Source: Tuberibacillus calidus DSM 17572
Lineage (GTDB): Bacteria > Bacillota > Bacilli > Bacillales > Sporolactobacillaceae
NCBI RefSeq assembly: GCF_000430685.1
Contig: NZ_AUMM01000011.1
Coordinates: 1-64,000, forward strand
DNA length: 64,000 nt
Direction: 5' to 3'
Part shown: piece after piece, positions 35,300-44,064 of the stretch
Position numbering within the stretch: the first letter of the stretch is position 1
Layout of the letters: each line of letters begins with the position of its first letter
Translations under genes and position numbers: made by a program
Notes under the pieces: model-generated
The model's input: the letters and a program-made list of their open reading frames with translations, nothing else
Databases searched by the model: none
What the model was told of the DNA's origin: nothing

Positions 35300-35595
35300 A
35301 AGAGGACTAACGATCCGAGCATATTCGGGGCAGCGAATAATAATGTTCGAATCGTCCACTTGATTTTCTTTTTTTTGATTAGATGGGGTTCCATATTTTC
35401 TGTGCGATCGACGCTCTGGTCATTGATGAACGCCAGTGAGAACGTGCCGGAAAGGATCAAACAGACAAGTCCAAGCCCCATGGAAAAAGATTGGGCCATC
35501 CGAAAGTCTCCCGCCAAAACAGCTCCAATCAAAATCGTCAAGAAAATAATAATGCCATAACCCAATGCCTTTAACACCGAAAGTCCCTCCGTCAT
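35269..35595 (-). CDS. DUF5316-like membrane protein
   Basis: A 108-residue protein with about three hydrophobic helices: residues ~9-28 (LGYGIIIFLTILIGAVLAG), ~34-55 (FSMGLGLVCLILSGTFSLAF) and ~84-103. An SGTFS.AF motif and a charged loop (LIKKKKIKW) precede the last helix. This matches the layout of DUF5316 proteins as I remember them. It overlaps the 3' end of the convergent IclR gene by 31 bases. Function unknown. Confidence 0.62.
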   Translation of the reverse strand: MTEGLSVLKALGYGIIIFLTILIGAVLAGDFRMAQSFSMGLGLVCLILSGTFSLAFINDQSVDRTENMEPHLIKKKKIKWTIRTLLFAAPNMLGSLVLFYFPCPLLEV

Positions 35596-35964
35596 GATCC
35601 GACTATTACATAAAAAATCCTGATTTAGTATATTTTAAGCTTCGTGCTCATAAACATTTTTTCATTTCCATGATAAGCGCTTGCAAAATCGCTTCAAAGT
35701 TTTCGTTTATAAACGATCACTTATAACGGTTTCATTTATTTTTATTTTAACGCAACGGCTTCGTAAAATAACAAAATTTATACGAAACTCTATCCTTTTT
35801 CAGGCTAGCATGGATAACTAAGGCCCTGCCACCGCAAAAATCTTGCGCTGGCTTTTTAACTGGGCCGGAATAAGTGTAACTAAGGCTCTGCCAGCGCCTT
35901 AATAGGTTTGGCAAAGCCTAGTTTTCTATAACAGAGCCTTGTTTTCTTCAAGCCACTGAGTGAC
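35596..35964. other. Intergenic region with nested GGCTCTG-type dyads
   Basis: A 369-base region without a gene. The right part contains related stretches of the type (G)GCGCTGGCAGAGCC, also seen after zwf at 22480-22521. The best stem is listed as the terminator at 35884-35938. The left, AT-rich part may hold the promoter of the DUF5316-like gene, which I could not pin down. Confidence 0.5.
35884..35938 (-). terminator. Terminator-like dyad after the acyl-CoA dehydrogenase gene
   Basis: GGCTCTG (35884-35890) pairs with CAGAGCC (35932-35938) and encloses a smaller AGGTTTGGCAAAGCCT-type dyad. The T-run is weak. Confidence 0.5.
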
Positions 35965-37158
35965 TCATCCTTCAAAGGGCCACGGCGGTAAGGTTTTACG
36001 TAAAGGCTTATCCTTGCGATACCCGAGCACGTAATCGGCTTGCATTAGCGTATGAATTTCCCGGGTGCCTTCATAAATGACAGGAGCTTTCGAGTTGCGC
36101 AAATGGCGTTCAACAGGATACTCGTTGGAGAATCCATAGGCCCCGTGAATTTGCACCGCATCGTTAGCAACTTCATTGGCAAAATTACAAGCTTGCCATT
36201 TGGCGAGCGACGTCTCGCGCGTGTTGCGCTTCCCTTTGTTTTTTAATTCTCCGGCTCGATAGACGAGGAGTCTTGCCATGACAAGTTTCGCTTCCATGTT
36301 GGCAATCATTTGTTTGACCAATTGATGATGGCCGATTTCTTCTCCGAATGTTTTCCGTTCATGACAGTACTTCACGCATGCTTCTAAACAGGCATTGATA
36401 ATACCGCATGCGCCGGCGGCAACCGTAAAGCGGCCGTTATCCAATGCCGACATGGCAATCTTAAAGCCTTCCCCTTCTTCACCGAGCAGATTTTCTTTCG
36501 GAACGCGGACGTTATCAAAAAACAGTTGTCCGGTATTGCCGGCGCGAATACCGAGCTTCCCTTTAATGGCTTTGGAGGAAAACCCGGGCATCGTCCGCTC
36601 AACGATAAAGGCGGAGATGCCATTATGCCCTTTTTCTTTATCCGTGTAGGCAAACACAATAAAGTGATCAGCGAGATCACATAAAGAAATCCACGTCTTC
36701 TCTCCGTTTAAGATATAGTCATCGCCGTCTTTGACAGCGGTTGTGCGAATCGCCTTCACATCACTGCCGGCATTCGGTTCGGTCAGCCCGAAAGCACCAA
36801 GTTTTAACCCTTTTGCCTGCGGAACCAAATACTTTTGCTTCTGTTCCTCTGTCCCCCACTGCAAAAGCGTGAGGCTGTTTAATCCGGTATGTACAGAAAC
36901 GGCTGTTCGAAACGCCGTATCCCCTCTTTCCAACTCTTCACAGACAATGGCGAGAGCATTATAGTCCATGCCACTGCCGCCGTATTTTTCAGGGATACAG
37001 ACGCCCATCAGATTCAATTCAGCCAGTCTTTTATAAATTTGCGGATCACTGTACCCGCGCTCATCCCATTCCTTAATGTACGGGATGATTTCTTTATCGA
37101 CAAATTGCCGGACCGTTTTCCTTAACAGTTCTTGTTCGGCGGATAATTCGAAGTCCAT
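35965..37158 (-). CDS. Acyl-CoA dehydrogenase, glutaryl-CoA dehydrogenase-like
   Basis: A 397-residue FAD enzyme. The N-terminal helical domain, the flavin-site FGLTEPNAGSDV and TWISLCD, and the catalytic base Glu363 in YEGTREIH are intact. Residues 80-92, DTAFRTAVSVHTG, align with DSGYRSAMSVQSS of human glutaryl-CoA dehydrogenase, whose Arg94 and Ser98 hold the distal carboxylate; Arg84 and Ser88 occupy these places here. I therefore infer oxidation of glutaryl-CoA, possibly with decarboxylation to crotonyl-CoA. The gene follows a class III CoA-transferase gene in the same operon. ATG at 37158 fits the GGGGGA site. A generic dicarboxylyl-CoA dehydrogenase remains possible. Confidence 0.85.
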   Translation of the reverse strand: MDFELSAEQELLRKTVRQFVDKEIIPYIKEWDERGYSDPQIYKRLAELNLMGVCIPEKYGGSGMDYNALAIVCEELERGDTAFRTAVSVHTGLNSLTLLQWGTEEQKQKYLVPQAKGLKLGAFGLTEPNAGSDVKAIRTTAVKDGDDYILNGEKTWISLCDLADHFIVFAYTDKEKGHNGISAFIVERTMPGFSSKAIKGKLGIRAGNTGQLFFDNVRVPKENLLGEEGEGFKIAMSALDNGRFTVAAGACGIINACLEACVKYCHERKTFGEEIGHHQLVKQMIANMEAKLVMARLLVYRAGELKNKGKRNTRETSLAKWQACNFANEVANDAVQIHGAYGFSNEYPVERHLRNSKAPVIYEGTREIHTLMQADYVLGYRKDKPLRKTLPPWPFEG

Positions 37159-37183
37159 GATCATTCCCCCATCTATTCGTTAT

Positions 37184-38371
37184 TTAGATAATGCCTGAAT
37201 TCTGCCAATCCGCGATTTGTTTGGACGTAAACCCATATTCCTTTAAAATTTCTTCTGTGTGTTCGCCAGCAAGCGGCGGATGGCGTTCGTAGACGACCGG
37301 TGTTTTCGAGAATTTAATTGGGCTTGCCACTAACGAGAGGGGCCCGGCTGTTGGATGGGTGAGTTCGGTGACCATCTCCCTCGCTTTGACTTGCGGGTCA
37401 GAAAACACTTGATCGACTGTTTGGATGGGACCGGCAGGAATTCCTGCCTGCATGAAAAGTGCCGTCCAATCGTTAACGGATTTCGCACGCAATGCCTCGT
37501 TAATAGCCGATTCAAGTTCATCAATATGTTCTAACCGTTTCGGATTCGTTTCGAAACGGGGGTCATCCGCTAAGTACGGGGCGCCGATGATATGGCACAG
37601 CTGGCGGAATTGCCGGTCATTGCCTACTGCAATTGCCATCTCGCCGTCACGGGCTTTGTACGTCTGATACGGAACGATGTTGGGATGACGGTTGCCTAGC
37701 CTTCGCGGGGGGTTTTTCGAGACTAAATAGTTGCTCGCCACATTCACAAGGGCGCTCACCGCACAGTCATATAAGGCTAAATCGATTTCCTGTCCTGTCC
37801 CGGAGCGGTCGCGCTCAATCAGTGCCGCTTGAATGGCTAAAGCCGCATAAAGACCTGTCAATACATCCGTAATCGCCACTCCGACCTTATGCGGAGCACC
37901 ATCAACAGGTCCGGTAATGCTCATGAATCCGCTCATTGCTTGAATGACAAAATCATAACCTGGCATGCTACTGTAGGGACCCGTTTTCCCAAAACCGCTA
38001 ATGCCACAATAGATGAGGCGTTGATTCATCGTTTTTAAACGATCGAAATGAAGATCCCATTTTTCCATCGTACCCGGTTTAAAATTATGTACCAATACAT
38101 CGGCATCACGAACTAGGGTTTTTAAAATCCCTCTGCCCTCTTCTGTTTTGAGGTTTAGCGTCAGGGCGCGTTTATTTCGGTTAGCGCTAAAATAGTAAGC
38201 GCTTTCTCCGCCGGCAAACGGCGGACCCCAAGCGCGCGTATCATCGCTTCCACCAGGTGCTTCAATTTTAATGATGTCCGCCCCTAAATCACCGAGGATC
38301 ATGGTGCAAAAAGGACCGGCCAATACTCTCGAACAATCAATGACTTTAATCCCTTCTAACGCCTTTGCCAT
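37184..38371 (-). CDS. Class III (CaiB/BaiF) CoA-transferase
   Basis: A 395-residue CoA-transferase of family III. The catalytic aspartate is Asp169 in GVAITDVLTGLYAALAI, at the same number as in formyl-CoA transferase. The N-terminal VIDCSRVLAGPFCTMILGDLGADIIKIE, the middle NRNKRALTLNLK and the LLxHNFKPG-like segment are typical. It is first in an operon with the glutaryl-CoA dehydrogenase-like gene, so glutarate is the likeliest acceptor, as for the human SUGCT enzyme; this is inference. ATG at 38371 follows AAAGGAGG by 6 bases; the frame extends to 38419 without a ribosome-binding site. Confidence 0.88.
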   Translation of the reverse strand: MAKALEGIKVIDCSRVLAGPFCTMILGDLGADIIKIEAPGGSDDTRAWGPPFAGGESAYYFSANRNKRALTLNLKTEEGRGILKTLVRDADVLVHNFKPGTMEKWDLHFDRLKTMNQRLIYCGISGFGKTGPYSSMPGYDFVIQAMSGFMSITGPVDGAPHKVGVAITDVLTGLYAALAIQAALIERDRSGTGQEIDLALYDCAVSALVNVASNYLVSKNPPRRLGNRHPNIVPYQTYKARDGEMAIAVGNDRQFRQLCHIIGAPYLADDPRFETNPKRLEHIDELESAINEALRAKSVNDWTALFMQAGIPAGPIQTVDQVFSDPQVKAREMVTELTHPTAGPLSLVASPIKFSKTPVVYERHPPLAGEHTEEILKEYGFTSKQIADWQNSGII

Positions 38372-38524
38372 GCCATACCTCCTTTGTAAGCGGTTGAAGA
38401 AAAATGAAATCCACCACAATCCCCATGTCGATATGTATGCCTATCCCTTGGCATTTATCCGAGGCAATTGGGCGGGCTAAAGCGAACGGATGGAAATGAT
38501 GGTTCTTTATTGAATTTTGTAAAT

Positions 38525-38553
38525 ATTATAATCATCTTTTGCTTTTTTGTCAA
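38525..38553 (-). promoter_or_regulatory. Consensus sigma-A promoter of the CoA-transferase operon
   Basis: On the minus strand TTGACA (38553-38548) and TATAAT (38530-38525) are exactly 17 bases apart, a full consensus match. It would start a leader of about 150 bases before the CoA-transferase gene. Confidence 0.85.
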
Positions 38554-38666
38554 GTTCGCGCATGTCCTTCCTTGGGTATGCATATTTTAGTTTTATAGTT
38601 TATTCGGTATAATGAGAGTTGATATTTTACTTTAGAAAAGATTACGCTAAAGAGGGGCTAAAGAAA

Positions 38667-39269
38667 TTGAAAGAGTTGTTGATGCAATTTTTGGACATGG
38701 TCATGAGTTTCGGCTATTTCGGCATTGCCATAGCCCTGATGGTCGAAGTCATTCCCAGTGAAATCGTATTATCTTATGGTGGATTCATGGTTGGACTGGG
38801 GAATATAAACTTTGTCGGCGCGGTGATTGCTGGGACTATTGGTGCAACGATCGCTCAATTATTTCTCTATTGGATCGGTTCATATGGGGGACGGCCATTT
38901 CTCGAAAAATATGGTAAGTATCTTCTCATTCATAAAAAACATCTCGATATCTCTGAGAAGTGGTTTGAAAAATACGGAGCTGGGGTCGTATTTTTTGCGC
39001 GCTTTATACCCGTCATTCGGCAAGCGATATCGATCCCCGCAGGTATTGCCAAAATGCCGATCAGCACCTTTATTTTTTTTACCGTACTAGCAACGGTGCC
39101 ATGGTGCATTATATTTATTTATTTGGGCCTGAAGCTTGGTGAAAATTGGTCAAAAATAAAAGAAATTACCGCCCCTTATGTGGACGTGGCGGCAATCGTC
39201 ATCATCGCCGCATTTCTGCTATTCATTTTATTTAAGGTCGTTAAATCCCGTCATACTTTTAAACCCTAA
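38667..39269 (+). CDS. DedA/VTT-family membrane protein
   Basis: A 200-residue polytopic membrane protein of the DedA family, members of which flip polyprenyl-phosphate or phospholipids across the membrane. The motif FFARFIPVIRQAISIPAGIAKMP contains the conserved F.R..P..R segment, and ATIAQLFLYWIGSYGGRPFLEKYG carries the typical G.....Y..G..GG. TTG at 38667 follows GAGGGG by 9 bases; the frame extends to 38619 without a site. A TATAAT at 38608-38613 may be its -10 element. Confidence 0.87.
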   Translation: MKELLMQFLDMVMSFGYFGIAIALMVEVIPSEIVLSYGGFMVGLGNINFVGAVIAGTIGATIAQLFLYWIGSYGGRPFLEKYGKYLLIHKKHLDISEKWFEKYGAGVVFFARFIPVIRQAISIPAGIAKMPISTFIFFTVLATVPWCIIFIYLGLKLGENWSKIKEITAPYVDVAAIVIIAAFLLFILFKVVKSRHTFKP

Positions 39270-39292
39270 CTTAACGAAGGAGGATGAAGATT

Positions 39293-40663
39293 TTGACAAA
39301 CGAGGTTCTCGATTATCTCCGCACTCACCGTGAAGAACATCTGCAACAATTGACGGAATATCTTAAGATTGAAAGCATCAGTTCCGATTCCACCCATAAG
39401 GACGATGTGTGCCGGGCAGCAGAATGGACGGCGAAAGCACTGAAGGAAGCTGGAATGGAACATGTGCAAGTGATGGAAACGGCCAAACACCCTGTCGTCT
39501 ATGGGGATTGGTTGCACGCCGAGGGTGCCCCAACCGTACTCCTTTACGGTCACTATGATGTACAGCCCGTTGATCCGGTTCATTTATGGACAACCCCGCC
39601 ATTTGAGCCGACCATCCGGGATGGGAAAATCTATGCTCGCGGCGCCAGTGATGATAAGGGTCAGGTTTTCATGCAAATCAAGGTGATTGAAGCGATCATG
39701 AAAACACACGGAAAGCTTCCCGTTAACGTCAAATTTATTTACGAAGGTGAAGAAGAAATCGGCAGCCCGAGCCTTGACCCGTTTGTCGAAGCTCATCAGG
39801 AATTGCTTTCCGCTGATCTGCTTCTTGTCTCGGACACGACGATGATCGGAAAAGGAGAACCGTCGATTTGCTATGGCTTGCGCGGTCTATGCGGCTTACA
39901 AATTGATGTCAAAGGACCTAACAGTGATGTCCATTCTGGTCTGTACGGCGGCGCGATCCAAAACCCGTTACACGCATTGGCGGAGATTCTCGCAAGTTTA
40001 CATAATCAAGACGGACAAATAACTGTCAATGGGTTTTATGACAAAGTGCGCCCATTAACGGATGAAGAAATCACCACTTACGAAGCTCTCAGCGACGATG
40101 AAGCCCTTAAAGCACAATTAGGATTAAAAGAGTTATTCGGGGAGAAAGGCTTTTCAACCAAGGCTAGGTTATGGGGCCGACCGACACTTGAGTTGAACGG
40201 CGTCTGGGGCGGTTATCAAGGCGAGGGCATAAAAACGGTCATCCCTTCTGAAGCCCACGCCAAAATCACGTGCCGACTCGTTCCTGACCAAGATCCAAAG
40301 GAAATCGCTGAATTGTTAAAACAGCATATTTTAGCGCATACCCCCAAAGGCGTAACCGTTGAAATCACGCTCTTCGACCAAGCGCGGCCATTTTTGACGC
40401 CGTACGACCACCCTGCCATTCAAACCGCCGGTCGAGCATTGGAAAAAGCATATGGCAAGTCGCCGGTTTATACGCGGATGGGTGGATCCGTACCGGTTGT
40501 CGAAACGTTCAACACACTTTTAAATCTGCCAGCCGTTCTCATGGGCTTCGGTCTAGAAAACGAAAATTTCCATGCTCCTAATGAACATTTTCACTTAGAA
40601 AACTTTGATAAAGGCATGGATGCTCTTACTTATTTCTTCTATGAATTAACGAACAAAAAGTAA
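39293..40663 (+). CDS. M20-family dipeptidase
   Basis: A 456-residue zinc dipeptidase (M20, carnosinase/CNDP-like). Metal ligands and catalytic residues are visible: LLYGHYDVQPVDP (His, Asp), RGASDDKGQ (bridging Asp), YEGEEEIGSPSL (Glu-Glu), LLVSDTTMI (Asp) and ENFHAPNEHFHLE (His). The lid domain contains DVHSGLYGGAIQNP. TTG at 39293 is chosen because AAGGAGG lies 9 bases before it; the upstream ATG at 39284 touches that site. It follows DedA by about 20 bases, so both may be one transcript. Confidence 0.92.
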   Translation: MTNEVLDYLRTHREEHLQQLTEYLKIESISSDSTHKDDVCRAAEWTAKALKEAGMEHVQVMETAKHPVVYGDWLHAEGAPTVLLYGHYDVQPVDPVHLWTTPPFEPTIRDGKIYARGASDDKGQVFMQIKVIEAIMKTHGKLPVNVKFIYEGEEEIGSPSLDPFVEAHQELLSADLLLVSDTTMIGKGEPSICYGLRGLCGLQIDVKGPNSDVHSGLYGGAIQNPLHALAEILASLHNQDGQITVNGFYDKVRPLTDEEITTYEALSDDEALKAQLGLKELFGEKGFSTKARLWGRPTLELNGVWGGYQGEGIKTVIPSEAHAKITCRLVPDQDPKEIAELLKQHILAHTPKGVTVEITLFDQARPFLTPYDHPAIQTAGRALEKAYGKSPVYTRMGGSVPVVETFNTLLNLPAVLMGFGLENENFHAPNEHFHLENFDKGMDALTYFFYELTNKK

Positions 40664-40673
40664 GAATTAGAAA

Positions 40674-40706
40674 AACCGGCTCGTTGGCTTCGAGTCGGTT
40701 TTTTTT
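40674..40706 (+). terminator. Terminator after the M20 dipeptidase
   Basis: AACCGGCTCG (40674-40683) pairs with CGAGTCGGTT (40691-40700) and continues into eight T residues. Confidence 0.9.
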
Positions 40707-40739
40707 AAATTAATCTATAAAAATGGCATTCATCCGTTA

Positions 40740-41507
40740 TCAAAAACCATATATGGTCATACCGCCGTCGACAAACAAGGTTTGGCCCGTAATATAATCG
40801 GCACCATCACCAGCTAAGAAGACGACTGGACCGACGAGATCTTCCAATTCGCCAACCCTTTTGATAGGTGTTCGAGCTAAAATATCATTTAAATACGCTT
40901 TATCAGCCAACAATTTTTCGGTTAAAGGGGTTTTAAAATACCATGGCCCGATGGCATTGACGTTAATGCCGTACTGTGCCCATTCCATAGCCAGGTTCTT
41001 CGTCATTTGGATAATCGCCGCTTTCGTGGCCGCATAGACGACGCCCGTTCGTAAGGCCACATGACCGCCGACTGAGGTGATGTTAATGATTTTACCCTTC
41101 CCTTGATCTTTCATCACCTTAGCCGTTTCTTGCGCCATCATGAACGCACTATGTAAATTCGTTTCCATGATTTTGTGCCATTCATCATCTGTGACTTCAA
41201 GCGCCTTTGTGCGAATGTTCATTCCGGCGTTATTCACCAATATATCAATACGCCCCCATTCATCGGCCACTTTTCTTACCGCACGGTGAACCGCTTCCCG
41301 GCTAGTCACATCGGCAGAAATGGCGATCCCTTTTCTTCCGGCTTCTTCAATCATCCGAACGGTTTTTTCAAGATCATCTTTCGTTCTCGCAATGACCGCC
41401 ACATCCGCTCCGGCTTCCGCCAAACCAAGCGCCAAAGCTTGTCCGATTCCTCTTCCCCCGCCTGTGACAATGGCCATACGCCCGTCTAAACGAAAGAATG
41501 GTAACAT
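40740..41507 (-). CDS. Short-chain dehydrogenase/reductase (gluconate 5-dehydrogenase-like)
   Basis: A 255-residue classical SDR: coenzyme motif TGGGRGIG, NNAG in ILVNNAGMNIRTKALE, catalytic Ser in INITSVGG and Tyr/Lys in VVYAATKAA, then NAIGPWYFKTPLTE. The last segment resembles gluconate 5-dehydrogenase-like enzymes, but substrate assignment in this family is weak. ATG at 41507 suits the GGAG site better than GTG at 41516. It is a single gene. Confidence 0.88.
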   Translation of the reverse strand: MLPFFRLDGRMAIVTGGGRGIGQALALGLAEAGADVAVIARTKDDLEKTVRMIEEAGRKGIAISADVTSREAVHRAVRKVADEWGRIDILVNNAGMNIRTKALEVTDDEWHKIMETNLHSAFMMAQETAKVMKDQGKGKIINITSVGGHVALRTGVVYAATKAAIIQMTKNLAMEWAQYGINVNAIGPWYFKTPLTEKLLADKAYLNDILARTPIKRVGELEDLVGPVVFLAGDGADYITGQTLFVDGGMTIYGF

Positions 41508-41697
41508 GATTTTCACACTCCATATTAAGAATATAAGAACATAATAAACTTTAAAGCTATCATACCATAACCCATGATTATATCCATGATTGTCTTGATT
41601 ATCGGCCGGTTAAAGATTCATTCATTGTTTTGGACTTTATAACGCTTTCAGGGATATGATAAACAATGGTTCTATACTCCATGAGAAGGTGTTTTTT

Positions 41698-42891
41698 ATG
41701 TCTTACATTGTAAGCGGAACGAAAACGTATCGAAAAGCAAGTCTCGCCCTTTTTGCGGCAGGTTTTGTGACTTTTTCCAATCTCTATACGACTCAACCGC
41801 TTTTACCGATTTTCGCTCATGACTATCATATACGACCGGCCACTGCCAGTTTAACGATTTCCGTTTCAACGGCCGCACTTGCCATCGTCATGATCATCGC
41901 CGCCTCGGTTTCTGATGCTATCGGCAGAAAGCGGATCATGACCTTTTCGATGTTTTTCGGCTCCCTAACGGCCCTCTTGACAGCATTCAGCCCATCTTTT
42001 TTCATGCTTATTTTGTTAAGAACGCTTCTCGGTGCCGTTTTCGCTGGCGTACCGGCCATTGCGATGGCCTATGTCGGTGAAGAATTTGAAAAGCAGAGCC
42101 TTGGCCGCGTGATGGGACAATACATCAGCGGCAATTCGATCGGAGGCTTATTTGGCCGCCTTTCGACTGGTGTGCTTACCGATTGGTTTAATTGGCACAT
42201 CGCCCTATTTGCCATCGGTGTGTTAAGTCTATTATTAAGTGTTTACTTCCATTTTGCCCTGCCAAAATCCGCTCACTTTACACCGAAGCCGACGTCATTC
42301 AGCCTTTCGGTCAAAAAATTAGTCGGGCATCTCAAACACCGTCATTTAGTGTCTTTATTTTGCCTGGCTTTCCTTATTATGGGGAGCTTTGTCACGATGT
42401 TTAATTATATAGCCTTTCAATTGACTAAAGAACCATATAATGTTAGTCAGACCGTCATTGGATTCATTTTCTTGGTTTATTTAACCGGTACGTTTAGCTC
42501 AACTTTTATGGGTAAAAAAGCGGATCAAATCGGAAAAGCTCGGGCAGTTAAACAGTCCTTAGGGATTATGATGGCCGGCGCGATCATTACATTGATTCCA
42601 CATCTAATCATAAAAATCATAGGACTAAGCGTATTTACTTTTGGTTTCTTCGGTGCCCATGCTGTAGCCAGCAGCTGGGTGGGTGACCGCGCGCGCGTGC
42701 ATAAAGCACAGGCTTCATCCTTATATTTATTGTTTTACTATATTGGCTCAAGCGTGATCGGTGTCTGCGGCGGATTTTTCTTCAGCCTAGGTGGTTGGTT
42801 CGGCGTTATTCTACTGATTTTAGCATTAACCATGATGGCCTTTGCTTTAACGTTCGTGTCTGAGAAGCAAAAAGAGACACCTGCGTTTTAG
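41698..42891 (+). CDS. MFS transporter (YgaY/YnfM-like)
   Basis: A 397-residue membrane protein with about twelve helices. The start FAAGFVTFSNLYTTQPLLPIFA and the loop SVSDAIGRKRIMTFSM are typical of the YnfM/YgaY branch of major facilitator exporters. A cytoplasmic loop around residues 185-215 is basic. The substrate is unknown. ATG at 41698 follows AGAAGGTG; the frame extends to 41656 without a site. Confidence 0.87.
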   Translation: MSYIVSGTKTYRKASLALFAAGFVTFSNLYTTQPLLPIFAHDYHIRPATASLTISVSTAALAIVMIIAASVSDAIGRKRIMTFSMFFGSLTALLTAFSPSFFMLILLRTLLGAVFAGVPAIAMAYVGEEFEKQSLGRVMGQYISGNSIGGLFGRLSTGVLTDWFNWHIALFAIGVLSLLLSVYFHFALPKSAHFTPKPTSFSLSVKKLVGHLKHRHLVSLFCLAFLIMGSFVTMFNYIAFQLTKEPYNVSQTVIGFIFLVYLTGTFSSTFMGKKADQIGKARAVKQSLGIMMAGAIITLIPHLIIKIIGLSVFTFGFFGAHAVASSWVGDRARVHKAQASSLYLLFYYIGSSVIGVCGGFFFSLGGWFGVILLILALTMMAFALTFVSEKQKETPAF

Positions 42892-43016
42892 AGGGTTTTC
42901 GCAGAAAGTTCAATCTTTCTTTTAAAAGTTAGTTAAACGTCCAGGTGCAGGAGCCATTGATAATTCATGGCTCAAGCAGACATACTAAGGGTAAAATTGG
43001 TTATGGTGTGATTTAC

Positions 43017-44024
43017 GTGAAAGCTGAAAGCCCTTTTACCTTGGCAGAACTCGCACAACTCTGGGGAAGCTATCAAAACGATTCGCTCGCTCAATGTGTT
43101 ATGAGCTATTTCATTCGCCATGTTGAAGACCCAGAGATTCGTTCCTGTGTCGATGAGAGCCTCGCCTTATCGATGCAACACTTGGACGCCTTAACGGTTT
43201 TCTTTAATAAGGCCAACTGTCCGATTCCGGTCGGCTTTACGGCTGAAGATGTCTATCCGGACGCTCCGCCGCTATTTTCTGATCTATTTGTTTTATACTA
43301 TATCCAACAAATGGGTGTGCTCGGCATGAATACTGTCAGTGTCTCCTTGGCCTATTCCACCCGAAACGATTTGCGCACGTATTTTTCCAGCTGCCAGTCC
43401 GAATACATGGCACTTTTTAACAAGACGACGGATCTCCTTCTTTCAAAAGGTCTTTATATACGCTCCCCATATATACCCATGCCAAAGGAGGCGGTTTTCG
43501 TTCAATCCCGTCAGTTTCTTGGAAGTTTGACTGGAAAACAGCGTCCACTGGCGGCTTTGGAGGCGGCCGATCTTTTCAGCAACATGCAGCGTAACGCCTT
43601 AGGCCGTGCCATGCTAACGGGCTTTAGCCAGGTGGCGCAATCGGAGAAAGTACGAAACTATCTTTTGCAGGGAAAAGGTATAGCCGCCAAACATATCGAA
43701 ATGTTTAGTTCTGCGTTAAGCACGGCCGACTTGCCAGCGTCTATGACATGGGATGTGGAGGTGACTGATTCGACAACTCCGCCGTTTTCCGACAAGTTGC
43801 TCATGTTTCATACGACGGCCCTTATCACCAGTGGTCTTGGATATTATGGAACAAGCATGGCAACCACCATGAGAAAAGATCTTCAAATCATGTATACCCG
43901 CCTTTCTGCCGAGGTGGCCAAATATGCCGGGGAAGGGGCTGTTCTCATGATTGATGAAGGCTGGTTTGAAGAACCGCCGATGGTTCCAGACCGCGATGCG
44001 TTAGCAAAAAAAAATAAGCGATAA
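43017..44024 (+). CDS. DUF3231 family protein (duplicated four-helix domain)
   Basis: About 335 residues in two similar halves. Each half begins with a region like TLAELAQLWGSYQNDSLAQCVMSYFIRHVEDPEI (first half, about residues 8-40) or LAALEAADLFSNMQRNALGRAMLTGFSQVA (second half), and each contains a glycine/aromatic stretch such as LYYIQQMGVLGMNTVSVS or MFHTTALITSGLGYYGTSM. This is the DUF3231 layout seen in many Bacillales, where several paralogues often occur. GTG at 43017 gives the usual start; the ribosome-binding site is weak and the frame extends to 42945. Function unknown, perhaps spore-associated. Confidence 0.78.
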   Translation: MKAESPFTLAELAQLWGSYQNDSLAQCVMSYFIRHVEDPEIRSCVDESLALSMQHLDALTVFFNKANCPIPVGFTAEDVYPDAPPLFSDLFVLYYIQQMGVLGMNTVSVSLAYSTRNDLRTYFSSCQSEYMALFNKTTDLLLSKGLYIRSPYIPMPKEAVFVQSRQFLGSLTGKQRPLAALEAADLFSNMQRNALGRAMLTGFSQVAQSEKVRNYLLQGKGIAAKHIEMFSSALSTADLPASMTWDVEVTDSTTPPFSDKLLMFHTTALITSGLGYYGTSMATTMRKDLQIMYTRLSAEVAKYAGEGAVLMIDEGWFEEPPMVPDRDALAKKNKR

Positions 44025-44060
44025 AAAACTCCCAATGGTTGATCCATCGGGAGTTTTTTT
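44024..44060. terminator. Bidirectional terminator between the DUF3231 gene and citB
   Basis: AAAACTCCC pairs with GGGAGTTTT across an AATGGTTGATCCATC loop, with an A-run on one side and a T-run on the other. Confidence 0.9.
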
Positions 44061-44064
44061 ATAA

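Noticed and set aside
39293-44024. Extension of the lysine catabolic island to the dipeptidase, SDR and MFS genes
   Set aside because: These are separate transcription units with their own terminators, and none has a clear role in lysine or glutarate metabolism.
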